Shown: positions 35,284 to 45,326, counted from the stretch's first letter. The stretch is DNA of 64,000 nt from Cytophagales bacterium (GCA_030446715.1 JAUJMU010000008.1:62001-126000), one strand, 5' to 3'. A program made the numbers and translations. Notes: generated by a model from the sequence alone, not told the origin.

Positions 35284-38200
35284 ATGACGCACCACTTACG
35301 CCCGTCGCTGCTGAGGCAAGCTCTCCGCAAAAAGCTATTCCTGCTGTTGTTCATGGGTTCCACCGGGTTTCCGGCCCTTGCCCAATCCTTTGCCTACCAC
35401 GCCCCGGAAGTAAATTCCCTCCAGGAAAAAGGGCAACTTTCGCTGAAAGACGCCTTGTTAAACCTGGAGAACCGTTTTCGGGTGGTGCTCGGCTACAAGA
35501 AAAACCTGGTCCATAACCAAACCGTGGCGGCTGGCGCCTGGCAGCGGGAAAAGGATGTTGAGCTGGCCCTGAAGGAACTGCTGGCGCCCCTGAACCTGGT
35601 GTATAAGCAGATTGGCGACAAGACTTACGTCATCAAAGCTAAACCTAAAGAAACGTCCCTCCCCAAAAGTACGTCCTGGTCGCAGCCCTCGGAAGGTTTG
35701 CCCGCGGCGGAAGGGTCTTCCACTCCTACTGCCTCCGTTGACCAGTCACCCCCCGCAGATATTGCGGTTACGGGCCGGGTTACGGCCCAGGCAACGGGAG
35801 AGGGCTTACCCGGCGTGAGTATACTCGCCCGGGGCTCCACCAACGGTACCACCACGGATGCCGATGGCGCCTATTCCATCCGGGTAGCTGACGCGAAAAC
35901 GGTACTTTCCTTTTCCTACATCGGTTACGTAACGGAGGAAGTAACAGTGGGCGCGCAAACCACCATTCACGTGAGCCTGGTAGCCGATATCAAAGCCCTG
36001 AGTGAAGTAGTAGTGGTAGGTTACGGCACCCAGAAAAGAAGTGACCTGACCGGATCGGTGGGCTCCGTCTCAGAAAAGGATCTGAAAAAAGTTTCGATGG
36101 CCTCCCTCGACCAGGGCCTGCAAGGGCGGGTGGCCGGCGTGCAGGTGAGTCAGACCGGGCAACCCGGTGGTGGGGTGAATATTCTGATCCGGGGCCAAAA
36201 CTCCATCTCCAGCGGCAATGCGCCCCTGTACGTAGTGGACGGCTTTCCCATCACCAACGACCAGATTGCCGACAGCAAAGATGTAAGCGATTTCCGGGCT
36301 TCCGGCTCCCAGAATCCATTGGCCGGCATCAATCCCAATGACATCGAATCCATCGAAATTCTCAAAGACGCTTCGGCCACGGCCATCTACGGTTCCCGGG
36401 GCGCCAACGGGGTGATTCTGATCACCACCAAACGGGGCAAACCGGGAAAAGCCAGCGTTGAGTACCAGGGTTACTACGGCGTTCAGCAGGCAGACCAGAC
36501 CTTAGACCTGATGACTTCGGCCGAATACGCAAACCTGTACAATGAGGCGGCCGAAGCGGATGGGAAAACAAAACTATTCGGGGACGGAGAACTGCCGGCG
36601 CCGGATGCCCTCACCACCCATACCGATTGGCAGGACGAAGTATTCCGGTTAGCACCTATTCAGGACCATCAGCTTTCGGTAACGGGCGGGAACGAGTTCG
36701 GGCGGTACCTGGTGTCGGGCAACTATTACGATCAGCAGGGCATTCTGTTGGGATCGGGATTGAAAAGAGGATCGCTGCGCAGCAATATTGACTTTGAATT
36801 TTTAAACCGGGTAAAAGCAGGCACCAGTCTGATGATTACGCGCAGCGCAAAAGACGTGGCCCAGATCGGCGGCAACCGGTTGGATGGACACGTTTCTACT
36901 ACCGCTTCTGCCCTTACGGTACCCTCGTATTTGCCCGTCAGACTGGAGGACGGTTCGTACGCACAGTTCAACATCAGCGGGATTTCGAATCTTCCCCGGG
37001 ACAACCCGGTGGCTATTTCGAATGAGCTAACGGATGATCAGCGTGATACGCGCATTCTGGCGAGTGCCTACGCAAGCGTGGAAATTCTGAAAGGGCTTAC
37101 GTTTAAAGTAAGTCTGGGCGGTGACCTCACCCATTCGGAAAGAAATTTTTACGTTCCCCGGACCCTGGTGGAAGGAGCCAATAAAAGCGGTTACGCAACC
37201 GTTACGATGCGCAGAAACCAATCCTGGTTAAACGAAAACATACTGAGTTACGACCGGGTGCTGAATAAGCACACCATCAATCTGGTGGGCGGCTATACGG
37301 TCCAAAAAGCCCAGAACAACTTAACCTCGATAGAAACTTCTAAATTTGGAACGGACCGGTTCGGGACCCATAACCTTTCGGCGGGAGAATTGCCCGGCAT
37401 TCCCGCAACCAATTTTTCGGAATGGTCCCTCCTTTCGTACCTGGGCAGGTTAAACTATACCTTCAACGGCAAGTACCTGCTTACGTTAACGGCGCGGACC
37501 GACGGCTCCTCCACCTTCGGTGAAAACAACAAATGGTCCTTTTTTCCGTCCGCGGCGGTAGCCTGGAAGTTGGGCAATGAACCCTTTATCCAAAACCTGG
37601 GCGTATTTGAACAACTAAAGCTCCGGGCCAGCTACGGCATCACCGGCAACAGCGGCGGACCTTACAAATCAATTGCCTTACTGGAAAATACGAACTACGT
37701 GTACGGCGGGCAGTTGGTGATCGGCTATTATCCCGGCGGGATCACCAACCCGGATTTGCGGTGGGAGACGGTTTCGGTACTGGATCTTGGCTTGGATATG
37801 TCTTTCTTAAGGGACAGAATTTCGGTTACGGCCGACTACTACCATAAAATCTCAAAGGACCTTTTATTAGCGGTTGCCGTTCCGTCCGTTTCCGGCTACT
37901 CCACGGCCTTGTTGAACGCCGGCAGTCTGGAAAACCGGGGCGTAGAAATTTCCGCGAATGCCGTAGCGGTAGAATCGCCGCTGAAGTGGGTAATTGGCGG
38001 CAACTTTTCGATCAACCGGAATAAACTGCTGTCGCTGGGAGATGCCAGAGAAGTAATCGGTACCCGCGTGATCGGTCAACCGCTGGGTTTGCTGCTGGGT
38101 TACCAGTACGACGGCGTGTTTCAAAATGAAGAGCAGCTGAGGGCCGGCCCCGTCCAAAAAGGCGACGTGCCGGGTAATGCCCGCTACGTGGACCAGAACG

Positions 38201-38712
38201 GGGACGGCACCATCAACGCCGAGGACCGGGTGATTACCGGCAACACCAATCCCGATTTCATCTACGGCCTTAACAATACCCTAACCTACAAAAACCTTGA
38301 GCTTTCGCTGTTTTTGCAGGGCATGTACGGGCACGACGTGGAGAACTTGACTTACAACGTGCTCTCCCGCATGGACCCCAACACCAACCAGCTCCGGGCA
38401 GTGGCCCAGCGGCGGTGGACGCCCGAAAATCCGGATACGGATATCCCGCGGGCCGCTTTCGGCACCAGCAACCGGGCCCATTTAAACTCTACCCGCAACA
38501 TTGAAAAAGGTTCTTACTTACGGGTAAGAAGCGTCCGGTTAACCTATAATCTCAATCTGGCCAGGTTCTTCAAAACATCCCGAATTTACCTGAGCGGGCA
38601 GAATGTGTACACTTTTACCCGGTACAGCGGGGTCAATCCGGAGCTTGACCGTGAAGAATACGCTTACCCCCTGGCCAGACTCTATACGGTCGGACTGGAA
38701 CTGGGATTCTGA
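35284..38712 (+). CDS. susC: SusC-family TonB-dependent glycan transporter with STN domain
   Basis: This 1142-residue outer-membrane protein imports oligosaccharides with its SusD partner, using TonB energy. Signal peptide to about residue 33 (STGFPALAQ). The STN signalling domain is at about 45-118 (LSLKDALLNLENRFRVVLGY, VELALKELLAPLNLVYKQIG), which marks it as a sensor for the upstream FecR/sigma pair. A carboxypeptidase-D-like domain follows (VTGRVTAQATGEGLPGVSIL), then the SusC box VVVVGYGTQKRSDLTGSV, the plug (ILIRGQNSISSGNAPLYVVD, YGSRGANGVILITTKRG) and a C-terminal barrel ending YPLARLYTVGLELGF. A Pro/Ser-rich linker of about 35 residues separates STN and the next domain. The frame is intact. 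SusD follows after 128 bases. Confidence 0.95.
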   Translation: MTHHLRPSLLRQALRKKLFLLLFMGSTGFPALAQSFAYHAPEVNSLQEKGQLSLKDALLNLENRFRVVLGYKKNLVHNQTVAAGAWQREKDVELALKELLAPLNLVYKQIGDKTYVIKAKPKETSLPKSTSWSQPSEGLPAAEGSSTPTASVDQSPPADIAVTGRVTAQATGEGLPGVSILARGSTNGTTTDADGAYSIRVADAKTVLSFSYIGYVTEEVTVGAQTTIHVSLVADIKALSEVVVVGYGTQKRSDLTGSVGSVSEKDLKKVSMASLDQGLQGRVAGVQVSQTGQPGGGVNILIRGQNSISSGNAPLYVVDGFPITNDQIADSKDVSDFRASGSQNPLAGINPNDIESIEILKDASATAIYGSRGANGVILITTKRGKPGKASVEYQGYYGVQQADQTLDLMTSAEYANLYNEAAEADGKTKLFGDGELPAPDALTTHTDWQDEVFRLAPIQDHQLSVTGGNEFGRYLVSGNYYDQQGILLGSGLKRGSLRSNIDFEFLNRVKAGTSLMITRSAKDVAQIGGNRLDGHVSTTASALTVPSYLPVRLEDGSYAQFNISGISNLPRDNPVAISNELTDDQRDTRILASAYASVEILKGLTFKVSLGGDLTHSERNFYVPRTLVEGANKSGYATVTMRRNQSWLNENILSYDRVLNKHTINLVGGYTVQKAQNNLTSIETSKFGTDRFGTHNLSAGELPGIPATNFSEWSLLSYLGRLNYTFNGKYLLTLTARTDGSSTFGENNKWSFFPSAAVAWKLGNEPFIQNLGVFEQLKLRASYGITGNSGGPYKSIALLENTNYVYGGQLVIGYYPGGITNPDLRWETVSVLDLGLDMSFLRDRISVTADYYHKISKDLLLAVAVPSVSGYSTALLNAGSLENRGVEISANAVAVESPLKWVIGGNFSINRNKLLSLGDAREVIGTRVIGQPLGLLLGYQYDGVFQNEEQLRAGPVQKGDVPGNARYVDQNGDGTINAEDRVITGNTNPDFIYGLNNTLTYKNLELSLFLQGMYGHDVENLTYNVLSRMDPNTNQLRAVAQRRWTPENPDTDIPRAAFGTSNRAHLNSTRNIEKGSYLRVRSVRLTYNLNLARFFKTSRIYLSGQNVYTFTRYSGVNPELDREEYAYPLARLYTVGLELGF

Positions 38713-38840
38713 TCCGCAAGGAGACACCAGATTTTAGTATCGAGACATAAGACATAAGAATGGTATTGATCCTGTTTTCAGCTAACCGCTAAAAGCCAAT
38801 GACTCTCTACTTACCCGGTATTTCTACTAAACGTAAAAAA

Positions 38841-40355
38841 ATGAGCACAATCCACCGATTCCACAGATACTTCCTTGCGGGACTGCTACTCGTGCTGGGC
38901 ACCGGGTGCGGGAAAGATTTTCTGGAAGAAAAGCCCCGCTCCAACATCCGGCTTGAAAATTTCTACGCCAACGAAAGCGAAGCCTTTGCCGGCGTGGTGG
39001 CCGCCTACGATGTAATCGGCAAGAACGACTACTATATCAATATTTTAAGGCTGGCCGATCTTCCTACTGACCTGGCCCGCAACAACGCCTTTGACCCGCT
39101 GAATGAATTTTCGTGGGATGCCAACAACGGCACAATTGGAGAGTTCTGGACCGCGTCCTACAGCGGGATCGGCCGGTGCAACGTGGCCATCAACCGCATC
39201 AGCAAGGCTGCGTTCGATGAAGGGGCCAGAAACCGCCTGATCGCCGAAGCCCGGTTTCTGCGGGCCTGGTTTTATTTCACGCTGGTTAAGTTTTTCGGCA
39301 ACGTCCCCCTCATTGATTTTGAAATAAACACCCTCGAAGCCCTCGATAAGGTTTTTACTACCTCCAACGTGAACACCCACGAGCAGGTATGGAATCTGAT
39401 TTTCGCGGATTTGTACTTTGCCGAGCAATACCTGCCCGACACGCCCCCTCAGCCCGGCCGGGTAACCAAACTGGCGCCCAAGGCGCTGCTGGTGAAAGTT
39501 TTTCTGCAGCGCGCCGGACTGGCCACCCACAACAAAGCCAACGCTGCCTTGTGGGGCGTGGAAAACGTAAGTCCGCAGGAATGGGATTCAGCTTATTACC
39601 GGGCAAAGGCAATCATCGATAACAAAGCGGCCTTCGGGGTTGACCTGTTTGCTGATTTTACCCACAACTTTATATACAGCCAGAAGAACGGCAGGGAGCA
39701 TATTTTTTCCATCCAGAAAGAAACCGTCGGCTTTGAAGCCATCGGTTCCTGGGTCAATGCCATTACCTCTCCGGATTACATGCAGGGCCGGTATCAATTC
39801 GCGGGAGAACTTGCCCTGAACCAGTTGTGGATCAGAGAAGGCGATACCGCGAAAGACGTCCGGTACCAGCATTCGCTGATTGTGAGCTATACGAAGGGGA
39901 GAACGACGGTGAAGCTCGGCGATTCAAAATTAAGGTACCCGCTGGCCGGCAAATACCTGATCGGCACGACTGCCGAAACGGAACGGATTACCCACGCGAA
40001 CCTGAACATACCTATCCTGCGGTACGCCGATGTACTGCTGTCTTTTTCCGAAGCTGCCAACGAGATGGGCGCCGCGGATCGCTACCGGGGGATCAATGAG
40101 GTAAGAAACCGGGCGAAACTTCCTCCTTTAGCCGGTTTAGGCCAAGAAAGCTTCCGGCAGGCGATTATTAATGAGCGAATCTTTGAGCTGTGCTTTGAAG
40201 GGCACGGCCACAGCGATTATACCCGGCACGGAATTTTAGTGGAGCGGAATCAGAAAGCCGGCTATAAAGTAGAAAGTTTCCAGCATGTTTTCCCGATTCC
40301 GCTCAGTGATATTCAGCTGTACCCGTCCGTGCTCAGGCAGAATACGGGCTATTGA
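38841..40355 (+). CDS. susD: SusD/RagB-family glycan-binding lipoprotein
   Basis: From ATG 38841 (MSTIHRFHRYFLAG) the product is about 504 residues with a lipobox ending TGC near residue 23, followed by GKDFLEEKPRSN. SusD signatures are NAFDPLNEFSWDANN, ARFLRAWFYFTLVKFFGNVP, the TPR-like middle and the C-terminal block LRYADVLLSFSEAANEMG and VFPIPLSDIQLYPSVLRQNTGY. It caps the SusC barrel at the cell surface and captures glycan. The frame opens 14 codons earlier, but no signal is there. Pairs with the SusC at 35284. Confidence 0.93.
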   Translation: MSTIHRFHRYFLAGLLLVLGTGCGKDFLEEKPRSNIRLENFYANESEAFAGVVAAYDVIGKNDYYINILRLADLPTDLARNNAFDPLNEFSWDANNGTIGEFWTASYSGIGRCNVAINRISKAAFDEGARNRLIAEARFLRAWFYFTLVKFFGNVPLIDFEINTLEALDKVFTTSNVNTHEQVWNLIFADLYFAEQYLPDTPPQPGRVTKLAPKALLVKVFLQRAGLATHNKANAALWGVENVSPQEWDSAYYRAKAIIDNKAAFGVDLFADFTHNFIYSQKNGREHIFSIQKETVGFEAIGSWVNAITSPDYMQGRYQFAGELALNQLWIREGDTAKDVRYQHSLIVSYTKGRTTVKLGDSKLRYPLAGKYLIGTTAETERITHANLNIPILRYADVLLSFSEAANEMGAADRYRGINEVRNRAKLPPLAGLGQESFRQAIINERIFELCFEGHGHSDYTRHGILVERNQKAGYKVESFQHVFPIPLSDIQLYPSVLRQNTGY

Positions 40356-40467
40356 TTTGGGACTGTTATCCGGCTTTGCACTGACGGTGATTGCCCGTCA
40401 GCCGTAAAGATTGCCCGCCCGACCCCTAAAATGTAGTTTCCCGATTGCGCTTAACCAAACAGAAACC

Positions 40468-40917
40468 ATGAAGACTACCTACGTGCTATTGACCTTCCTC
40501 CCGGTATTGCTTACCGGGGGCTTACTCACGGGCTGCCAGGAGGAAGCAGCGGTGGACAGCCCACGGGCTTGTTTTGATATTTTCGTCGAAAGTGCGCCCG
40601 GTGAACGTCAGCCCGCTGAGACGGCTAAAGTGGGCAACAACGTCATCTTCGTGTTATGCAGCCCGGCCAGGAGATATACCCTCTGGACGGGCGACCAGGG
40701 GCATGATATCAACGGTTCCAAAGTAGCTTATGATGAGAAAAAAAAGACGGCTGATCCGCTGAATACCGGCTTAAACATCAACGTAGCAGACGGAGAAATT
40801 GCCTACAAATACCGCCAACCCGGTACGTATGCGGTTGCCCTGATCGCTACCAACGTGGTGTACGCCGGGGAAGTGAAAACCGATACCCTCTTTAAAACCA
40901 TTACCATTACCAAGTAA
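40468..40917 (+). CDS. Small PKD-like lipoprotein of PUL 1
   Basis: From ATG 40468 the product is 149 residues: lipoprotein signal with lipobox LLTGC near residue 23, then one immunoglobulin/PKD-like domain (NNVIFVLCSPARRYTLWTGD, INVADGEIAYKYRQPGTYAV, VKTDTLFKTITITK). Such small surface lipoproteins often take the SusE place in a PUL and may help bind glycan. The longer frame from 40411 begins before the signal peptide and is not supported. It lies 112 bases after SusD and 50 before the first CBM protein. A specific role cannot be given. Confidence 0.75.
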   Translation: MKTTYVLLTFLPVLLTGGLLTGCQEEAAVDSPRACFDIFVESAPGERQPAETAKVGNNVIFVLCSPARRYTLWTGDQGHDINGSKVAYDEKKKTADPLNTGLNINVADGEIAYKYRQPGTYAVALIATNVVYAGEVKTDTLFKTITITK

Positions 40918-40967
40918 TCCGGTCAGCAATCCAGATCAGGTACCTGACCTGGCTTAAGTATAATTAT

Positions 40968-41984
40968 ATGAAGCACATTCACCGTTCGCCCTTTATCAAC
41001 GTATTGCTGGCTGCTACGCTGTGCCTGGGCCCACTGCCCGTTTGCCAGGGCCAGCAAACCGCCGCTACCGGGGCTTCTTCCAAAAGCCAGGTCAGGAGCC
41101 ATCCCCCGAAGACTGAGCAGCTATGGCTGGAGGCCGAAAGCGGAAAGATCAGCCTGCCGCTCCGGTTGGGAAAAGACGAAGCGGCCTCGGGCGGGCAACA
41201 CATTTACATGCCGGCCGGCAAAGCTACTTACGCCTTTACCATTGCCAAACCGGGCACTTACAGAGTATGGGGGCGGGTACTGGCTACGGGCGGCGCCGAT
41301 AATTCGTTTTTCATCAGCATGGATGGAGGCGAGAAGTTTAAGTGGAACCACAACGCACTCAAAAGCACCTGGCAGTGGGAGGCCGTGAAAAATGACAAAC
41401 TCAAAGAAGTGGCTCAATTCAAATTGGCGGCCGGCAACCATACGTTGACCGTGGGGTATCACGAAGACGGCTCCAGGTTTGATCAGTTATTGATCACCGA
41501 TGACTTGCAACTGAACCCGGCTGCCCAGGCCACGAGTGCGGCCACCACCCTCTACCTGGAGGCCGAAAACGGCAACGTAACCCCGCCGATGCAGGTTGAA
41601 GAACAGGCGGCGGCTTCCGGCGGAAAATACGTGTGGATTCCCGATCAGTTCAGCACGTACGAATTCGAGGTAGCCGAGCCGGGCACGTACAAAGTATGGG
41701 GGCGGGTGCTGGCGGCGGATGGACACGCCGATTCTTTTCTGGTAAGTATCGATGAGGGCCAATGGGTGAAATGGAATGATCTTCCGCGGGGCAATGCCTG
41801 GGTGTGGGACGATGTACACGCTAAAACCAATACGCCCGAAAACACCGTCACCTTCAACCTGACTGCGGGCAAGCACACTTTAAAGATCAAGCAACGGGAA
41901 CCGGGTACCCAGCTTGACCGGCTTCTGATCACCAATGATCTGTCTTTTAAACCCTCCGGCGCCGGCCGCCTCGCCGGCAATTGA
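40968..41984 (+). CDS. Secreted protein of two tandem carbohydrate-binding modules (no catalytic domain)
   Basis: The 338-residue product has a signal peptide (VLLAATLCLGPLPVCQGQ) and two copies of one beta-sandwich module of about 130 residues: LWLEAESGKISLPLRLGKDE at about 47 and LYLEAENGNVTPPMQVEEQA at about 190. Each copy has TYRVWGRVLA or TYKVWGRVLA, a SF(F/L)VSID-type strand, WQWEAVKND or WVWDDVHAK, and a closing LDRLLITNDLSF. No catalytic pocket motif is seen. The module recurs in the next gene and in the remnant at 19926. It probably binds glycan at the surface or outside the cell. It ends 16 bases before the next gene of the same type, so the pair may have arisen by duplication. Confidence 0.8.
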   Translation: MKHIHRSPFINVLLAATLCLGPLPVCQGQQTAATGASSKSQVRSHPPKTEQLWLEAESGKISLPLRLGKDEAASGGQHIYMPAGKATYAFTIAKPGTYRVWGRVLATGGADNSFFISMDGGEKFKWNHNALKSTWQWEAVKNDKLKEVAQFKLAAGNHTLTVGYHEDGSRFDQLLITDDLQLNPAAQATSAATTLYLEAENGNVTPPMQVEEQAAASGGKYVWIPDQFSTYEFEVAEPGTYKVWGRVLAADGHADSFLVSIDEGQWVKWNDLPRGNAWVWDDVHAKTNTPENTVTFNLTAGKHTLKIKQREPGTQLDRLLITNDLSFKPSGAGRLAGN

Positions 41985-41999
41985 TAAAACCGCATTCTC

Positions 42000-43598
42000 A
42001 TGAAACCAATCCTGTCTTTTTGGATAAGCTGTTTGTTAGCTACCCAGGTTGCTTCAACGCAAGCGCAAAACGCAGCGGATGCAAAGCCCGGAGAACAAGA
42101 CCATGTGTATCTGAGCCTGGAAGCGGAAAACGCCGATTTAGCTGCTCCGATGGAAAAAGTAACCGACGCCGGCGCATCCGGTGGCGCTTACATCTGGGTT
42201 CCCGACGGGTATGCCCGTTTGGATTTTGAGGTGCCGGAAGCCGGCAGCTACCAACTGTACAGCCGGGCTCTGATTCAAAAAGAGGGCGATGCTTTCTATT
42301 TCCGGATCGACAAGGGTCCCTGGACCAAATGGAAGGGCTTGAAAGCAGGCGATGCCTGGCAATGGAACCTGATGCGTGACGACCAGACGAAGCAGGCCTT
42401 GCGCACAACCCTTGCGGCCGGTCCGCATTCCCTGGACGTAACCTATCACGAAAACGGGGCCAAATTAGATGGGATCTTGCTTACGGCGGATGGGCAGTTC
42501 AACCCGGCCAGGGCAGTTTCGTTCAATGCGAAAGCAAAAGACGGGAAGCATATCCGGCTGGAAGCGGAAAAGGCGGCTTTAAATGCGCCCATTGCCGTGG
42601 CGGCCCATCCCAAAGCTTCCGGGGACCGGTACATCGAGGTGCCCAACGGCATTACTCGCTTGACTTTTTCCATTCCCAAAGCCGCAACCTACACCCTCTG
42701 GGGAAGGGTACTCGCGCCTAAAGGCAATGACGATTCGTTTTGGGTGCGGGTAGACAACGGCAACTGGATTGAATGGAACGGCATTCCCCCGAGTCCCGCC
42801 TGGCAATGGGCGCCGGTACATGATAAAAAACCAGCGCAGATTGTTCGCCTTCCCCTCCCGGCCGGAACCCATACGCTGACGTTCCGGCAACGGGAAGACG
42901 GCTGCAAACTGGACAAACTGCTGCTGACGGATGACCTTTCTTTTAAGCCTGCGGAAAAAGCGCCTTTGGTGCTCCGGGAAGAAATCAGCCTCACGGGTGA
43001 AAAGACTGCGGCTGGCTATGCCATCAAAGCCCGCAGCGGAAAGTTTGTGCCAAACGGCTGGCAATCCACCGATACGCTGAGCCAACTGAAAGTAAGTTTA
43101 ACGGACGGATTCAAGCCGGGCCAGGCGGGAGCCATTGAACTGGAAGTAACCAACTTTGATATTATTTCCCAGGCCAATGGACGCAAGAATCACTTCTTCA
43201 ACGTATACGGCATCGGGTCCGGTAATTCGTTTGAGGCTAATTCCGGAGAGCCCTTTATCAATTTCAGGGCCGGAAAGCAAAAGTACGGCAACGAAAGAGG
43301 CCAGGGAATAAAACTCTTATGGGCGGCCCGCGGGAAAGATTCCCGGGAGGAAAAAGCGCCTTTCGCGGTAAGAAAGAGTTGGGACCCCAGGGCTACCTAT
43401 ACCTGGCGGGCCGAATGGACTGATTCGGAACTGACCTGTTACCTGGAAGGAGAAAAGATCTTTGGCCCGGTAGAATTTGGGCAGCGTACCGGTGAGCTGA
43501 AATACGTTTTTCTCTCCACCGATGGTATCGGGAAAATCTGGTTTGCCTTTCCGGGTCCGATTTATAAAAAACTAAAGGTCTACCGGGCCCTTCCGTAA
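42000..43598 (+). CDS. Secreted two-CBM protein with C-terminal concanavalin-like domain
   Basis: The 532-residue product has a signal peptide (LSFWISCLLATQVASTQAQ), two modules of the same type as the preceding gene (VYLSLEAENADLAAPMEKV and IRLEAEKAALNAPIAVAAHP, with TYTLWGRVLAPKGNDDSFWV) and a 190-residue C-terminal jelly roll (SQLKVSLTDGFKPGQAGAIE, NHFFNVYGIGSGNSFEANSG, YTWRAEWTDSELTCYLEGEK, LSTDGIGKIWFAFPGPIYKK). The jelly roll resembles lectin-like or lyase-like sandwich domains; catalytic residues could not be assigned, so a cryptic lyase or hydrolase is possible. It lies between the first CBM protein and a DUF5060 glycosidase in the PUL 1 operon. Confidence 0.75.
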   Translation: MKPILSFWISCLLATQVASTQAQNAADAKPGEQDHVYLSLEAENADLAAPMEKVTDAGASGGAYIWVPDGYARLDFEVPEAGSYQLYSRALIQKEGDAFYFRIDKGPWTKWKGLKAGDAWQWNLMRDDQTKQALRTTLAAGPHSLDVTYHENGAKLDGILLTADGQFNPARAVSFNAKAKDGKHIRLEAEKAALNAPIAVAAHPKASGDRYIEVPNGITRLTFSIPKAATYTLWGRVLAPKGNDDSFWVRVDNGNWIEWNGIPPSPAWQWAPVHDKKPAQIVRLPLPAGTHTLTFRQREDGCKLDKLLLTDDLSFKPAEKAPLVLREEISLTGEKTAAGYAIKARSGKFVPNGWQSTDTLSQLKVSLTDGFKPGQAGAIELEVTNFDIISQANGRKNHFFNVYGIGSGNSFEANSGEPFINFRAGKQKYGNERGQGIKLLWAARGKDSREEKAPFAVRKSWDPRATYTWRAEWTDSELTCYLEGEKIFGPVEFGQRTGELKYVFLSTDGIGKIWFAFPGPIYKKLKVYRALP

Positions 43599-43652
43599 GG
43601 ACAGACCGATATTTACCCGGAAAAAATTCTCCAACTTATCTAATTTTTATAC

Positions 43653-45326
43653 ATGACCTTAGTCCATTCCGCGTTGACCATTCCCGCTTATTCCTTCCGT
43701 TACTTCATCAACCCTGCACTCATTCGCCTGGCAGCAGCAATACTGGTATGGGCTTATGGGCATAATCCGGCTGTAGGCCAAACCCGTACCGTGCCCAAAT
43801 GGTCGGTGCACGAAATTGTGCTGGCTGCCCAGCAATCTTATGCTGATGCCTACCGGGAGGCCAGTGTTAAGGCTACCATTACGGGACCGGGCGGCATTCA
43901 AAAAGAAGTAAACGGCTTTTGGGACGGAGAAAACCGGTTTGTAATCCGTTTTACGCCTACCCTGGAAGGAACGTGGAAATATACTACCCATTCGGCTGAT
44001 GCGGGCTTAAACCGTAAGAGCGGCTCCATTACCTGTACGGCAAACCGTCCGGGGACGCATGGTTTTCTGCGCCGCGATGAACAATACCGCTACCATTTCA
44101 AATACGACGACGGTACCCGTTACTTCATGTTCGGACAAACGTATTACGGCCTTCTTTCTTATGCCAAATCAGGCGGCAACTGGCGGACATCCATTGACAG
44201 TACGCTGATCCAGGGGATGAATAAGGTCAGAATGCACATCAACGGCGGATTAAGTGAAGCGTCTACTCCTGAATTTGTCAGCACGGGAATGAGTGATAGT
44301 GGCAACGCCTTGAATCTGGCGCATTTCCGGAAAGCCGACGAAGTAATCGGATACATGAACGACCGGGGGATGATCGCCGACCTGATTGTGTTTCCCCGCA
44401 AAATACTGGGTACGCAGCAGGACGAAGAAAGGTATTTACGTTACATCATTGCCCGCTACGCGGCGTATCCGAACGTGATCTGGTGCCTGATCAACGAGTG
44501 GAATTATTCTACCCGTCCGAAAGAGTTCTGGAATATCATGGGCCGCCTCACCAAAAAAGAGGATCCCTGGGCCGTGGAAGGAAAAACCGTCCGCTTGCTT
44601 TCCGTGCATCAACGTACCCGCATTGATTTTGAGTTCTTCGGCCAGCCGTGGCTCTCGCACGCCATTATTCAATACGGGGTACGCAACAAGCAACAAACCA
44701 ATGACGACAGCGAATGGATTAAAACCGGTAAGACCAAATACCGCAACGGCGACGAATGGGGCAACGCCAGCATTGTCTATAACCTGGGCCACAACCTGCC
44801 GGTCGTAAACGATGAATACGGTTACATTGGCGAACACCGCGATGTCAGCGTAGGAGGGAAGGATACTGTGGCCATGACCCGCGAAAAACACCGGCAGATT
44901 ATGTGGGGCATTTATGCGGCGGGTGGTTATGCCGCCGCCGGTGATAAATACTTATACCCGGATGGCGGCAGACCTTACATGACGGGTAAGTGGCAAAACC
45001 CTGAAGAATATACGGACATAAGAAACCTGGTTGATTTCTTTACCAAAAAGAAGTTTGCCTACTGGCAGATGAAAAGTCACAATGCGTTTGTTAAGTCCGG
45101 AAACCGGACCTATGTGTTGGCACAGCCCGGTAAGCAGTACATTATTTATGCAGCCACCGGCGGAACGTTTTCGATAGACCTGCCGGAGGGTACCTACGAA
45201 GCGGGGCGTTTTAATCCTGCCACCGGGGAAGATACGCCCCTGAAAGACGTAAAAGGCGGGAAAACAACCTCATTCAGCTTGCCGGATACCCAGGATTGGG
45301 TCGTGTATTTACGCACTACCGGATAG
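43653..45326 (+). CDS. DUF5060-containing clan GH-A glycoside hydrolase
   Basis: The 557-residue product has a leader with a hydrophobic segment (ALIRLAAAILVWAYGHNP), an N-terminal DUF5060 sandwich (VPKWSVHEIVLAAQQSYADA, VNGFWDGENRFVIRFTPTLE), a TIM barrel with WCLINEWNYS (likely acid/base Glu) and PVVNDEYGYIG (likely nucleophile Glu), and a C-terminal sandwich that resembles the putative collagen-binding domain of apiosidase-like proteins (FSIDLPEGTYEAGRFNPATG). The family includes enzymes on plant cell wall and algal glycans. Substrate unknown. It follows the CBM proteins by 54 bases and precedes the sulfatase by 66. Confidence 0.8.
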   Translation: MTLVHSALTIPAYSFRYFINPALIRLAAAILVWAYGHNPAVGQTRTVPKWSVHEIVLAAQQSYADAYREASVKATITGPGGIQKEVNGFWDGENRFVIRFTPTLEGTWKYTTHSADAGLNRKSGSITCTANRPGTHGFLRRDEQYRYHFKYDDGTRYFMFGQTYYGLLSYAKSGGNWRTSIDSTLIQGMNKVRMHINGGLSEASTPEFVSTGMSDSGNALNLAHFRKADEVIGYMNDRGMIADLIVFPRKILGTQQDEERYLRYIIARYAAYPNVIWCLINEWNYSTRPKEFWNIMGRLTKKEDPWAVEGKTVRLLSVHQRTRIDFEFFGQPWLSHAIIQYGVRNKQQTNDDSEWIKTGKTKYRNGDEWGNASIVYNLGHNLPVVNDEYGYIGEHRDVSVGGKDTVAMTREKHRQIMWGIYAAGGYAAAGDKYLYPDGGRPYMTGKWQNPEEYTDIRNLVDFFTKKKFAYWQMKSHNAFVKSGNRTYVLAQPGKQYIIYAATGGTFSIDLPEGTYEAGRFNPATGEDTPLKDVKGGKTTSFSLPDTQDWVVYLRTTG

